Below, piece by piece: positions 17,708 through 25,795 of a DNA stretch of 64,000 nucleotides. The translations under genes were made by a program, and so were the position numbers. This DNA comes from Mycobacterium sp. E2733 (GTDB lineage: Bacteria; Actinomycetota; Actinomycetes; Mycobacteriales; Mycobacteriaceae). The notes beneath the pieces were generated by a model. That model saw only the letters and a list, made by a program, of their open reading frames with translations, had not been told where the DNA came from and searched no databases. How positions within the stretch are numbered: the stretch's first letter is position 1; the number at the start of each line of letters is the position of its first letter. Location of the stretch: contig NZ_LZJZ01000013.1 in NCBI RefSeq assembly GCF_001667585.1, positions 17,782 to 81,781 on the forward strand, given 5' to 3'.

Positions 17708-18787
17708 TCATGACGCGGCGAGGCCGGGCGCCGGGCGGCCCGCGAACATCGGCAGGTCGAGGTAAGTCTTGATGCCGGGTTCGGCGGCGCAGACCTCGGG
17801 GATGGCGTTGACGCAGTGGTTGGCCGTCGCCACCACGCCCGGATTCTTCACCAGCCCTTCGGCGATCGTCTCGGGTTGCAGGCCCTTGAAGGTGAGGTTC
17901 ACGGTGGGGTCGCCGGTGATCTCGACCTCGAAGCGTTCGCCCCGGCCGCCGAAATCCCAGGCGGGCTCCAAATTTTCCTCACCCATCAGCCAGTTGACCG
18001 CCGCCGAGATGACCGGCTCGCCGTCTACCAGGGCCTGCCAGCGGAACCGGCGCGCGGCCACGGTCCCAGTGGTGATCGGGAACGGGGCGTAGTCGATGTC
18101 GGCGGTTGCCACGGCGACGTCCTGGATCGTCCTGATGTTCGGTTCGATGCGAAATCCCATGTGGTCGGCAATCATTCGCACCGACTGCTTGAAGCCGGCC
18201 TCGAGCAGGCCGGCCATGGGTCCTTGCATGGCTTGCTCGGGGGTGCCGCCGAAGCCCATGATGTGGCGCACGACGTCCGGGGCGTTGTAGGTGCGGATGT
18301 CGGAGAATTCCTCGGCCCGGATGTGGGTGACGGCCGACGAGAGCGACGACAGCATCAGCGGGAATCGTTCCGTGATGCCCCCGGGATGGATCCCCGAACC
18401 GTGCAGCGTCACCCCGGCTTCGACCGCCGCGTCGGCGACGGCCTGGTGCCGGCGGTTGCCCGGATCGGGATAAACCCAGCCGACGGGGGTGACGACGTTC
18501 TTGCCGGATCGCAGGATCGCGATCACCTCGTCGTCGTCGGGCACCAGCGGGCTGTACATGACGCAGTCGGCATCCAGCGCCAGAATGTCGTCGATGCTAG
18601 ATGTGGCGGTGATACCGAGGTCCTCAGTTCCGAGGATCCGACCGACGTCGACCCCGTTCTTTTCGGCGCTGTGCACCCAGCAGCCCGCCAACTCCAACTG
18701 CGGATGGTTCACGACGCACGCGATGGCCGCCTTGCCGACGCCTCCGGTCGCCCACTGAATGACACGAAGCTTGGACGGACCACTCAT
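17708..18787 (-). CDS. Dihydrodipicolinate reductase-like NAD(P)-binding protein
   Basis: A 359-residue protein. LRVIQWATGGVGKAAIACVVNHP is an N-terminal Rossmann fold of the DapB N-domain type, followed by CVMYSPLVPDDDEVIAILRSGKNVVTPVG and SGIHPGGITERFPLML. Relatives are annotated as dihydrodipicolinate reductase or 2,4-diaminopentanoate dehydrogenase-like enzymes; mycobacteria carry many paralogues, one being at 51293-52360. The true DapB role is unlikely. ATG 18787 has a strong GGAGGTCAG site; upstream in-frame ATGs do not. It is the first gene of the operon ending with TetR. Confidence 0.87.
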   Translation of the reverse strand: MSGPSKLRVIQWATGGVGKAAIACVVNHPQLELAGCWVHSAEKNGVDVGRILGTEDLGITATSSIDDILALDADCVMYSPLVPDDDEVIAILRSGKNVVTPVGWVYPDPGNRRHQAVADAAVEAGVTLHGSGIHPGGITERFPLMLSSLSSAVTHIRAEEFSDIRTYNAPDVVRHIMGFGGTPEQAMQGPMAGLLEAGFKQSVRMIADHMGFRIEPNIRTIQDVAVATADIDYAPFPITTGTVAARRFRWQALVDGEPVISAAVNWLMGEENLEPAWDFGGRGERFEVEITGDPTVNLTFKGLQPETIAEGLVKNPGVVATANHCVNAIPEVCAAEPGIKTYLDLPMFAGRPAPGLAAS

Positions 18788-18850
18788 CTGCTGACCTCCG
18801 AATTGCATGCCTTTACACGCCCACGACCGGACTGGCACAGTATGACCGGC

Positions 18851-18865
18851 TGACAGTGACTGTCA
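18851..18865. promoter_or_regulatory. Perfect 15-bp palindrome, probable TetR operator
   Basis: TGACAGTGACTGTCA is a perfect inverted repeat (TGACAGT, one central base, ACTGTCA) between the divergent starts at 18787 (leftward operon) and 18894 (rightward SDR). Size, symmetry and position are those of a TetR-family operator. The TetR encoded at 16283-16897 in the leftward operon is the natural candidate, controlling both directions. Confidence 0.7.
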
Positions 18866-18893
18866 ACATCGACTGCGAGTGGGAAGGCCTGTC

Positions 18894-19751
18894 ATGAGCG
18901 TGCTGGACGGCAAGGTCGCGATCGTCACCGGAACCAGCCGTGGCGTGGGTGTTGGCATCGCCCACGAGCTGCTGCGCGCCGGCGCCACCGTCATCGGCTG
19001 CTCGCGTTCACCGTTGGACGCCATCCCCGGCTGCGAGACCGACTGGGCCTCCCGAGCTTCTCAGAAGGTCTGCGACCAAGGGGACTACCGCGCGATCGAC
19101 TCCTTCGTCGCCGACGTCGTCGCCGAGCACGGCCGGATCGACATCCTGGTGAACAACGCCGGTGGGACCGTTCCGGCGCCGCACGTCGAAAGCATTCCCG
19201 AACTGGTGCAACGCATTCAGGGGGCGCCGCCCGGCGACGACGAATACGAGCGCACGGCGCTGTTCCACGCGTACGCGGTACAGATGAACCTCATCAGCCC
19301 GCTCTGGTTCGCCATCCGCACCTACCGGCAGATGCGCACCCAGGACGGGGTCGGCTGCATCATCAACATCTCCAGCGGCGCCGGGCATCCGGCGGGATCG
19401 CCGACGTTGGTTTCCTACGGCGCGGCCAAGAGCGGGCTCAACCATCTCACCCGGTCCCTGGCCGAGGAGTGGGGACCCAAGGTGCGGGTCAATTGCATAG
19501 CGCTGGGACCGACGATGACCGAGAACTTCCGGTCTTTCGTGCTGCCCAAGGACGATCCAACGGGCGCAAAATATTTCGCCGCGGTTCCGCTGCGGCGTGC
19601 GGGCGACCCCGCGGAGGTGGGCCGGGTCTGCGTGTTCCTGGCCGGTGGGGAGGCCGACTTCGTCAACGGCACCACCATCGAGCATGACGGCGGCATGCTG
19701 CCCGGCGTGCTGTACGAAGCGGGCCTGAAGACCATCACCGATCTGCTCTAA
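18894..19751 (+). CDS. SDR family oxidoreductase
   Basis: A 285-residue SDR. VTGTSRGVGVGIAHELLRAG is the cofactor loop, LVNNAGGTVPAPH the NNAG motif, IINISSGAGHPAG the Ser strand, and YGAAKSGLN the Tyr and Lys. An insertion between residues 95 and 125 (IPELVQRIQGAPPGDDEYER) lengthens the substrate region. ATG 18894 follows GGGAAGG. The promoter region is shared with the leftward TetR operon across the palindrome at 18851, so all are probably induced by one ligand. The DUF1330 gene follows 8 bases later. Confidence 0.9.
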   Translation: MSVLDGKVAIVTGTSRGVGVGIAHELLRAGATVIGCSRSPLDAIPGCETDWASRASQKVCDQGDYRAIDSFVADVVAEHGRIDILVNNAGGTVPAPHVESIPELVQRIQGAPPGDDEYERTALFHAYAVQMNLISPLWFAIRTYRQMRTQDGVGCIINISSGAGHPAGSPTLVSYGAAKSGLNHLTRSLAEEWGPKVRVNCIALGPTMTENFRSFVLPKDDPTGAKYFAAVPLRRAGDPAEVGRVCVFLAGGEADFVNGTTIEHDGGMLPGVLYEAGLKTITDLL

Positions 19752-19759
19752 TCGTCACC

Positions 19760-20146
19760 ATGAGCAGTACCTTGGAGCCCACCGCCGAGCAGTTCAAGGC
19801 CCTGGCCGCCCGGCCAGCCGACGCACCGGTGGTGATGGTCAACCTGTTGAAGTTCAAGACCCCGGGTGGTCTGGAGTCCTACCGGCGCTACGGGCAGGAG
19901 GTCGTACCGCACCTGCAGCGAGCGGGTGCCACCGTCCGCTATGCGGGGACGGCGCCGGCCTTCGTGATCGGTGATGGCGAAAGACCTTGGTGGGACGCCA
20001 TTCTCATCGTTGAATACCCGACACCGCAGGCGTTCGTCGACATGGTGACTACCGCTGAGTACGCTACAGTGCACGAGCATCGCGCCGCGGGGTTGGAGCG
20101 CGGTGATCTGATCGCGACGTCGGTATGGTCCGTCGCGGCAGACTGA
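19760..20146 (+). CDS. DUF1330 family protein
   Basis: A 128-residue small ferredoxin-like fold protein of the DUF1330 family, seen in VVMVNLLKFKTPGGLESYRRYGQEV and PWWDAILIVEYPTPQAFVDMVTTAEY. Members resemble dimeric alpha-beta barrel monooxygenases, but activities are mostly unknown. It is 8 bases after the SDR stop, so co-transcription is likely. No signal or membrane segment is visible. Confidence 0.85.
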   Translation: MSSTLEPTAEQFKALAARPADAPVVMVNLLKFKTPGGLESYRRYGQEVVPHLQRAGATVRYAGTAPAFVIGDGERPWWDAILIVEYPTPQAFVDMVTTAEYATVHEHRAAGLERGDLIATSVWSVAAD

Positions 20147-20147
20147 C

Positions 20148-20645
20148 TCAGAGCTTGTAACCGATAGCGCGCAGCAGATCGTGGCGCTCGGCCACCTCGC
20201 GATCGCCTTCCACTCCAACAGGCGTCTGTCCGTCGATGACGCCCACGATGCCGCGACCGCGCGGAGACACCGCGACAATGACGTCAACTGAATTAGCTGT
20301 GGCGCAGTAGATCCCGCATACCTCGGGCACCGCTTTCACGGGATTGAGGACATTGACCGGAAAGCCCTCACGCAGGAAGATCACGAAGCTGTGTCCGGCC
20401 GCGATGGCCAGCGCGGCGCGTGTCGCCAGTCCGACCAAGTCCGCGTCGTTGCCGCTGCGGCGGACCAACCGCGGTCCGGACGCCTCGCAGAAGGCCACGC
20501 CGAACCGCAGCGACGGGCTCACGCCGGCCAGTGCCTCGTGCAGGTCTTCGACCGTTTTGATGAAATGCGCCTGGCCGATGATCACGTTGACATCCCCTGG
20601 CTTGTCAACGGGCACCACATCCCAGGTCAACGAAGGTGTCGTCAC
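20148..20645 (-). CDS. Adenosine-specific kinase family protein
   Basis: A 165-residue protein of the family Pfam calls adenosine-specific kinase, with strong family sequences FGVAFCEASGPRLVRRSGND, AIAAGHSFVIFLREGFPVNVLNPVK, VPEVCGIYCATANSVDVIV and GRGIVGVIDGQTPVGVE. The family is widespread in archaea and bacteria, and its physiological role is poorly defined; the kinase name comes from a structural study. It converges on the DUF1330 gene with a one-base gap. Confidence 0.87.
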   Translation of the reverse strand: MTTPSLTWDVVPVDKPGDVNVIIGQAHFIKTVEDLHEALAGVSPSLRFGVAFCEASGPRLVRRSGNDADLVGLATRAALAIAAGHSFVIFLREGFPVNVLNPVKAVPEVCGIYCATANSVDVIVAVSPRGRGIVGVIDGQTPVGVEGDREVAERHDLLRAIGYKL

Positions 20646-20732
20646 GAATCCATGCTGCCACCTATGCGTTGCCGAAAGACATCCTTAACGGAAGATTCTT
20701 CGGCGGATTGACCATGGGCCTTGCCCCATTCT

Positions 20733-21539
20733 TCAGCCCAATAGGGGTAACCGGCGCTCGTGGCCCAGCCGGTCCAGCGCGGTTTGCATCACCGAACGCA
20801 CATGGGCGTCGACCTCGTGGACATCGGCATTCTTGCCGAACTGCGCGGCGACGTCGATCGGCTGCAGAATCTGGAAGACGACCTTGACGGGTAAAGGGAT
20901 GTTGGCGGGGAAGAACATCGTCAAACCGAAGGGGATGCCGACAGTAACCGGCAAAATTTCCATGCGGAAACGCTTGAGGCCTAAACGTTTTGCGAGCAAG
21001 TTACCCCGAGTGACGAAGAGTTGGGTTTCTTGCCCCCCGATTGAGACGGCGGGCACGATCGGCACGCCGGCCTCCATAGCGGTGCTGACGTATCCGGTAC
21101 GACCGCCGAAATCGATGACGGTCTGCCTCAGGGTTGGCCGGAAAGCGTCATAATCCCCGCCGGGAAACGCCAGCACGATCGCGCCTGAACGTAACGCCGC
21201 GGCAGCGTTTTCCCGGTTGGCATGAATGACGCCGAGCCGGCTCAGTGACGCGCGAAACGGCGTGAAGAACACACCGTAGTGGGCGAGGGTGAATAACGGG
21301 CGGTCATAGCCGAACCTGCCGTAGATCGCAGGGGCGAGAATGTTCCAATCAGGCGTCAGTACACCTCCGGAGTGGTTGGACACCAGCAAGGCGCCGCCCT
21401 TCGGTGGGACGGTCTCCAAGCCCCTCACCTGTGGTCGGAACCATCTCCTGATGACAGGCGTGACCGCGTTGATCATCAGCTCGGTGAAGACGGGATCCCA
21501 TTTGGCGATCTCGGGATGCTCTGCCTCGTTGCCGTTCAT
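20733..21539 (-). CDS. PlsC-type lysophospholipid acyltransferase
   Basis: A 268-residue acyltransferase. LLVSNHSGGVLTPDWNILAP carries the conserved NHS with a downstream Asp, spaced as in the mycobacterial subfamily (NHSGG...D) rather than the strict HX4D. ALRSGAIVLAFPGGDYDAFRPT is the second substrate block and VPIVPAVSIGGQE the third. It probably acylates a glycerol phosphate or a related lipid at the membrane. It is divergent from the reductase at 21896 across a 356-bp spacer; the lipid genes to its right make a role in storage or wax lipids plausible. Confidence 0.85.
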   Translation of the reverse strand: MNGNEAEHPEIAKWDPVFTELMINAVTPVIRRWFRPQVRGLETVPPKGGALLVSNHSGGVLTPDWNILAPAIYGRFGYDRPLFTLAHYGVFFTPFRASLSRLGVIHANRENAAAALRSGAIVLAFPGGDYDAFRPTLRQTVIDFGGRTGYVSTAMEAGVPIVPAVSIGGQETQLFVTRGNLLAKRLGLKRFRMEILPVTVGIPFGLTMFFPANIPLPVKVVFQILQPIDVAAQFGKNADVHEVDAHVRSVMQTALDRLGHERRLPLLG

Positions 21540-21895
21540 GACTTCCCTGCGCTGTCTTCAGGTGGGACATCCATTCAGCAGTATCTGCGATCGTGCGCCG
21601 CCTCAGTGTCAGCGGACTCAACTGAGGACCAATGGCCGTTGTGCAGGGTCAAAAGACCCGCCCTAACACCGCCCGTATTCGATAGCATCGCTCGTCGAGG
21701 GCACCCTTTGGTAAGGGAAAGAGCGATGAACGCCTTACTATCTCACCACTATCTCACCGGGGAAAGACGCTCAGCGCCCGCCCATTGGTGATGGGCACGG
21801 TATCCAGAGAGCCCGCCTCAGGTAGCGCCGCGAGGTTCAGACTTTGCCCGCCGCCACCACTTTGGTAATTATTCGACCGGCTAGGGAGTGCAGCG
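21540..21895. other. Divergent intergenic region between PlsC and reductase genes
   Basis: This 356-bp spacer holds no convincing gene. It contains CCTCAGT/ACTGAGG arms (21601-21607 and 21621-21627), a perfect palindrome GGGTC-AAAA-GACCC at 21646-21659, and two tandem copies of ACTATCTCACC at 21737-21758. It must contain both promoters. AGGACCAATGGCCG at 21625-21638 faintly recalls a DosR box but matches the consensus poorly. Confidence 0.5.
21646..21659. promoter_or_regulatory. Perfect 14-bp inverted repeat
   Basis: GGGTCAAAAGACCC has arms GGGTC/GACCC around AAAA. It lies 107 bases upstream of the PlsC gene and about 240 upstream of the reductase gene. It could be a repressor or activator site. 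No second copy was noticed in the window. Confidence 0.4.
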
Positions 21896-22972
21896 ATGAC
21901 CGTCCTGATGACCGGATTTCCCGGCTTTCTCGGTAGCGCGTTGCTACCGGGCATTCTCAAACGCACAGGAGATTCGGCGATCTGCCTGGTGCAGCCTAAA
22001 TTCGGCGCGCTGGCACAGCGACGCGTGCAGGAACTGAGCTCTGCGGAACCGTTCCTCGAGGGGCGGATCGAGCTGGTCGAGGGCGACATCACCGAACCGG
22101 GTCTCGGCGTCCTTGCAGACACCCTCACCGACGTCACCGAGGCATGGCACCTGGCCGCCGCATACGACTTGGCGGTTCCCCGCGACGTAGCGGTTCGAAT
22201 CAACGTCAACGGCACCCGCAACGTTCTGGACGCGCTCGAGCGCTCTGCCCGTCTGACGCGCTTGCACTACTTCAGCACCTGTTATGTCAGCGGCCGGTAT
22301 GCGGGCCCATTCAGCGAGGACGACCTCGAAGTAGGTGCGCCGTTCAACAACCATTACGAAGAGACCAAAAGCCTCGCCGAGCAGGACGTGCGCTCGCGAA
22401 TGTCCGCAGGCATGCCCGTGACGATCTATCGCCCCTCGATCGTCGTCGGCGACAGCCGCACTGGGCAGACGCAAAAATTCGACGGGCCCTACTTCGTGAT
22501 GCAGTGGCTACTGCGACAGCCCCGGTACGCGATCCTCCCGATGGTGGGTGACCCCGATATGACGCGCGTCAACGTGGTCCCACGCGACTTCGTCGTTGAC
22601 GCGGTCGGATATCTGAGCGGCCTCTCCGTTTCCGAGGGACGCACCTATCAGCTGGCCGATCCGCGTCCGCTCACGGTCGATGAGATGTCGGATACGCTCG
22701 CCGAGGCGACGGGGCGCAAACTCCTCAAGGTCGCGCTGCCCCTGAAATTGACGAAAGCATCACTAGCACACGTTCCGGGGCTCTACCGCTTCATGCGGAT
22801 CCCTCCGGAAGCGGTCGATTACTTCGCCCAACCCACCTTCTACTTGACCGATCATTGTCGAGCCGATCTCGCCGGCAGTGGCATCGAGCCGCCCGCCTTC
22901 CGCAGCTACGTCGATAGGCTCGTGGCCTACATGCGCAGCCATCCCGACACCGGCTCGGCGGCGATGTTCTAA
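21896..22972 (+). CDS. Extended SDR, fatty acyl-CoA reductase-like (NAD-binding 4 domain)
   Basis: A 358-residue extended SDR. LMTGFPGFLGSALLPGILKR is the N-terminal cofactor motif, EGDITEPGLG and HLAAAYDLAV match the male-sterility/thioester reductase type, and the catalytic Tyr and Lys are in NHYEETKSLAE. VTIYRPSIVVGDSRTGQTQKFDGPY is a family block. It could reduce long-chain acyl groups or act as an epimerase. The PlsC acyltransferase lies to its left and a WS/DGAT immediately to its right, supporting a role in wax ester or storage lipid formation. The start is ATG 21896 after GGGAG. Confidence 0.85.
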   Translation: MTVLMTGFPGFLGSALLPGILKRTGDSAICLVQPKFGALAQRRVQELSSAEPFLEGRIELVEGDITEPGLGVLADTLTDVTEAWHLAAAYDLAVPRDVAVRINVNGTRNVLDALERSARLTRLHYFSTCYVSGRYAGPFSEDDLEVGAPFNNHYEETKSLAEQDVRSRMSAGMPVTIYRPSIVVGDSRTGQTQKFDGPYFVMQWLLRQPRYAILPMVGDPDMTRVNVVPRDFVVDAVGYLSGLSVSEGRTYQLADPRPLTVDEMSDTLAEATGRKLLKVALPLKLTKASLAHVPGLYRFMRIPPEAVDYFAQPTFYLTDHCRADLAGSGIEPPAFRSYVDRLVAYMRSHPDTGSAAMF

Positions 22973-23013
22973 GAGGGCCTTCGCCCCGGCGTCAGTCGAG
23001 GTCTAATTGGTGC

Positions 23014-24369
23014 ATGGAACTGATGATGCCCACCGACGCGATATTTCTGCTGGGAGAGTCGCGGGAACATCCCATGCATGTCGGCGGTTTGCAGTTGTTC
23101 GAGGTGCCCAAGGGCGCCGGCCGCGGCTTCGTACGTGAGCTCTACGACCGATTGGTCGCGCAGGATGATTTTCAGCCCACGTTCCGCAAGCATCCCGCGA
23201 CGTTCGTCGGCGGAATCGCCAACCTGGGCTGGTCGTACGACAAAGACGTCGACATCGACTACCACGTCCGACGCTCGGCAGTGCCGTCGCCCGGGCGGAT
23301 CCGTGAACTGCTCGAGCTGACCTCGCGGTGGCACAGCAGCCTGCTGGACCGTCATCGTCCGCTGTGGGAAACGCACATCATCGAGGGGCTCAAGGATGGC
23401 CGGTTCGCCGTCTACACGAAGATCCACCACGCACTGATCGACGGTGTCTCCGCGCAGAAACTGATGCAGCGCGCGTTGTCCACCGACCCCGACGATCCCG
23501 AGATCCGCGCACCGTGGAGCCTGCCCAAAAGCAAGCGCAAGCGCAACCCGGTGAGCCCGCTGACGTCGGCACTGCATGCGGCGGGATCCCTCGCGTCACT
23601 TGCTCCGTCGACACTTTCGCTGGCCCGGTCGGCGCTGTTCGAGCAGCAGCTGACGCTTCCTTTCGGGGCCCCGCGCACAATGCTGAACGTCAAGATCGGC
23701 GGCGCCCGCCGCTGCGCCGCGCAGTCCTGGTCGTTGGACCGCATCAAGAGCGTCAAGAAGGCCGCCGGCGTGACCGTCAACGATGTTGTCCTGGCGATGT
23801 GTTCCGGCGCCCTGCGCTCCTACCTGCTCGAGCAGAACGCGCTGCCGGACACACCGCTCATCGCGATGGTCCCGGTGAGCCTGCGCACCGAAGACGAGGC
23901 CGATGCCGGGGGAAACCTCGTAGGCGCCATCCTGTGCAACCTCGCCACCGATACCGACGATCCCGCACAGCGATTGCAGACCATCAGCGATTCGATGCGC
24001 AGCAACAAGAAGGTGTTCTCGCAGTTGCCCCGATTCCAGGCGCTGGCGCTGTCCGCCGCCAATACGTCAGCGCTGGCGCTGGCGGCGGTCCCGGGCTGGG
24101 TGGCGTCGACGTCGCCGCCGTTCAACATCATCATCTCGAACGTGCCGGGGCCCACCCAGCCGATCTACTACGGGGGCGCTCGGCTCGACGGCAACTATCC
24201 GCTGTCCATCGCGCTGGACGGACAGGCGCTGAACATCACGCTGGCCAACAACGCCGGAAACCTGGACTTCGGTCTGGTGGGTTGCCGGCGCAGCGTGCCG
24301 CATCTGCAGCGTCTGCTCGCGCACCTGGAGTCCTCGCTCAAGGACCTGGAACGGTCGGTCGGGTCCTGA
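23014..24369 (+). CDS. Wax ester synthase / diacylglycerol acyltransferase (WS/DGAT)
   Basis: A 451-residue enzyme that esterifies acyl-CoA to diacylglycerol or fatty alcohol at the membrane. The catalytic HHxxxDG motif is HHALIDG at residues 138-144. N-terminal MPTDAIFLLGES and the C-terminal FNIIISNVPGPTQPIYYGGARLDGNYP are the other signatures. Length is normal. A Nudix gene follows at 5 bases, as I recall for tgs2 (Rv3734c/Rv3733c) in M. tuberculosis, so this is probably the Tgs2 counterpart. A second, more divergent WS/DGAT lies at 45669-47072. Confidence 0.93.
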   Translation: MELMMPTDAIFLLGESREHPMHVGGLQLFEVPKGAGRGFVRELYDRLVAQDDFQPTFRKHPATFVGGIANLGWSYDKDVDIDYHVRRSAVPSPGRIRELLELTSRWHSSLLDRHRPLWETHIIEGLKDGRFAVYTKIHHALIDGVSAQKLMQRALSTDPDDPEIRAPWSLPKSKRKRNPVSPLTSALHAAGSLASLAPSTLSLARSALFEQQLTLPFGAPRTMLNVKIGGARRCAAQSWSLDRIKSVKKAAGVTVNDVVLAMCSGALRSYLLEQNALPDTPLIAMVPVSLRTEDEADAGGNLVGAILCNLATDTDDPAQRLQTISDSMRSNKKVFSQLPRFQALALSAANTSALALAAVPGWVASTSPPFNIIISNVPGPTQPIYYGGARLDGNYPLSIALDGQALNITLANNAGNLDFGLVGCRRSVPHLQRLLAHLESSLKDLERSVGS

Positions 24370-24373
24370 GCGA

Positions 24374-24859
24374 ATGCCGAAGCTCAGTGCGGGTGTGCTG
24401 CTCTACCGGACCCGCGACGGCGCCGTAGAAGTCCTGATCGCGCACCCGGGTGGCCCGTTCTGGGCGCGAAAGGACAACGGCGCCTGGTCGATTCCCAAAG
24501 GCGAGTACGCCGAGGGTGACGACCCGTGGACCGCCGCCCAACGCGAGTTCTTCGAAGAGCTTGGGCTTTCGGCCCCGGCCGGGACCCGGCTGGACCTCGG
24601 TCAACTGAAGCAGTCCGGCGGCAAGGTGGTCACCGCCTTCGCTGTCTGCGGCGACCTCGACGTGACCGAAGCGCGCAGCAACACCTTCGAATTGGAATGG
24701 CCGAAGGGCTCCGGCAAACTGCGCGAGTTTCCGGAAGTCGATCGGGTGGGCTGGTTTTCGGTGGCGCAGGCGCGAGTCAAGCTGCTGAAGGGCCAGCTCG
24801 GCTTTCTGGACCGGTTGATGGCACATCCTGAGCTGGCGGGGTTACCCGAAGGGACCTGA
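24374..24859 (+). CDS. Nudix hydrolase
   Basis: A 161-residue MutT-like protein. The Nudix box at residues 43-65 reads GEYAEGDDPWTAAQREFFEE then LGL; the Glu after GX5 is replaced by Asp, and the metal-binding REFFEE is intact. It would hydrolyse a nucleoside diphosphate-linked substrate, possibly CoA or a damaged nucleotide; specificity is not determinable. It lies 5 bases after the WS/DGAT stop and 1 base before the haloalkane dehalogenase, so these form one operon. Confidence 0.9.
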   Translation: MPKLSAGVLLYRTRDGAVEVLIAHPGGPFWARKDNGAWSIPKGEYAEGDDPWTAAQREFFEELGLSAPAGTRLDLGQLKQSGGKVVTAFAVCGDLDVTEARSNTFELEWPKGSGKLREFPEVDRVGWFSVAQARVKLLKGQLGFLDRLMAHPELAGLPEGT

Positions 24860-24860
24860 C

Positions 24861-25766
24861 ATGCAGACGTTGCGCACACCCGACGAGTCGTTCGACCGCG
24901 TACCCGACTTTCCGTACGCGCCCAGGTACTGCGAAATATCCGACGGCGAAGGCGACACGCTGCGGGTCGCGTGGGTGCAAGACGGCCCCGAACGAGCCGA
25001 CCCGATCCTCATGCTGCACGGCGAACCGTCGTGGTCCTTCCTGTACCGCAAGATGATTCCGGCACTTGTCGGCGCCGGGCACCGGGTCATCTGCCCCGAC
25101 CTGGTCGGGTTCGGTCGCTCGGACAAGCCGACCCGCCGCGAGGATCACAGCTACGCGCGCCACGTCGAGTGGATGCGCGCGGTGGCCTTCGACGTCCTCG
25201 ATCTTCGAAACGTGACCCTGGTCGGCCAGGACTGGGGCGGGCTGATCGGTTTGCGCCTCGCCGCCGAACACCCCGATCGATTCGCCAAGCTGGTCGTCGC
25301 CAACACCGGCCTGCCGACGGGCGAGCAGCCGATGCCCGACGTCTGGTGGCGCTTCCGCGAGGCGATCACCACCGCGCCGGAGCTAAACGTCGGCGCGTTC
25401 GTGCAGGGCGGCTGTCGCCAACCGATGAGCGACGACGTGCGAGCAAGCTATGACGCGCCGTTCCCCAGCGACGAGTACTGCGCGGGCCCGCGCGCCATGC
25501 CGGGCCTGGTGCCGACCTCGCCGGACGATCCCGCGGCGGCGGCCAACAAAGCGGCGTGGGCGAAACTCTCCGCGAGCCCCACTCCCATGCTGGTTGCCTT
25601 CAGCGACAGCGACCCGATCACCGGCCCGATGGGCGCGATCTTCCGACGCGAGATGCGCGGCGCGCAGGGAATCGATCACCCCTTGATCCGCGGCGCCGGA
25701 CACTTCTTGCAAGAGGACGCGGGCGAGGAGCTCGCGGGCCACATCGTCGAGTTCCTCCGTCGCTGA
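24861..25766 (+). CDS. dhmA: Haloalkane dehalogenase
   Basis: A 301-residue alpha/beta hydrolase of the haloalkane dehalogenase family. HGEPSWSFLYRKM is the oxyanion/halide region, the nucleophile Asp and halide-binding Trp are in GQDWGGLIG, the acid is probably in FSDSDPITGP, and the base His is in GAGHFLQED. A second Trp in DVWWRF could complete the halide pocket. Length and motifs match DhmA described from M. avium, which is why I use the symbol. The natural substrate in mycobacteria is unknown. It is co-directional with the Nudix gene and the P450 29 bases downstream. Confidence 0.9.
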   Translation: MQTLRTPDESFDRVPDFPYAPRYCEISDGEGDTLRVAWVQDGPERADPILMLHGEPSWSFLYRKMIPALVGAGHRVICPDLVGFGRSDKPTRREDHSYARHVEWMRAVAFDVLDLRNVTLVGQDWGGLIGLRLAAEHPDRFAKLVVANTGLPTGEQPMPDVWWRFREAITTAPELNVGAFVQGGCRQPMSDDVRASYDAPFPSDEYCAGPRAMPGLVPTSPDDPAAAANKAAWAKLSASPTPMLVAFSDSDPITGPMGAIFRREMRGAQGIDHPLIRGAGHFLQEDAGEELAGHIVEFLRR

Positions 25767-25795
25767 GACTGCGCCGCTCCGGGCAGAATGACCGC

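Noticed and set aside
21625..21638. DosR box
   Set aside because: Only about half of the 20-base consensus is matched; reported as weak resemblance only.
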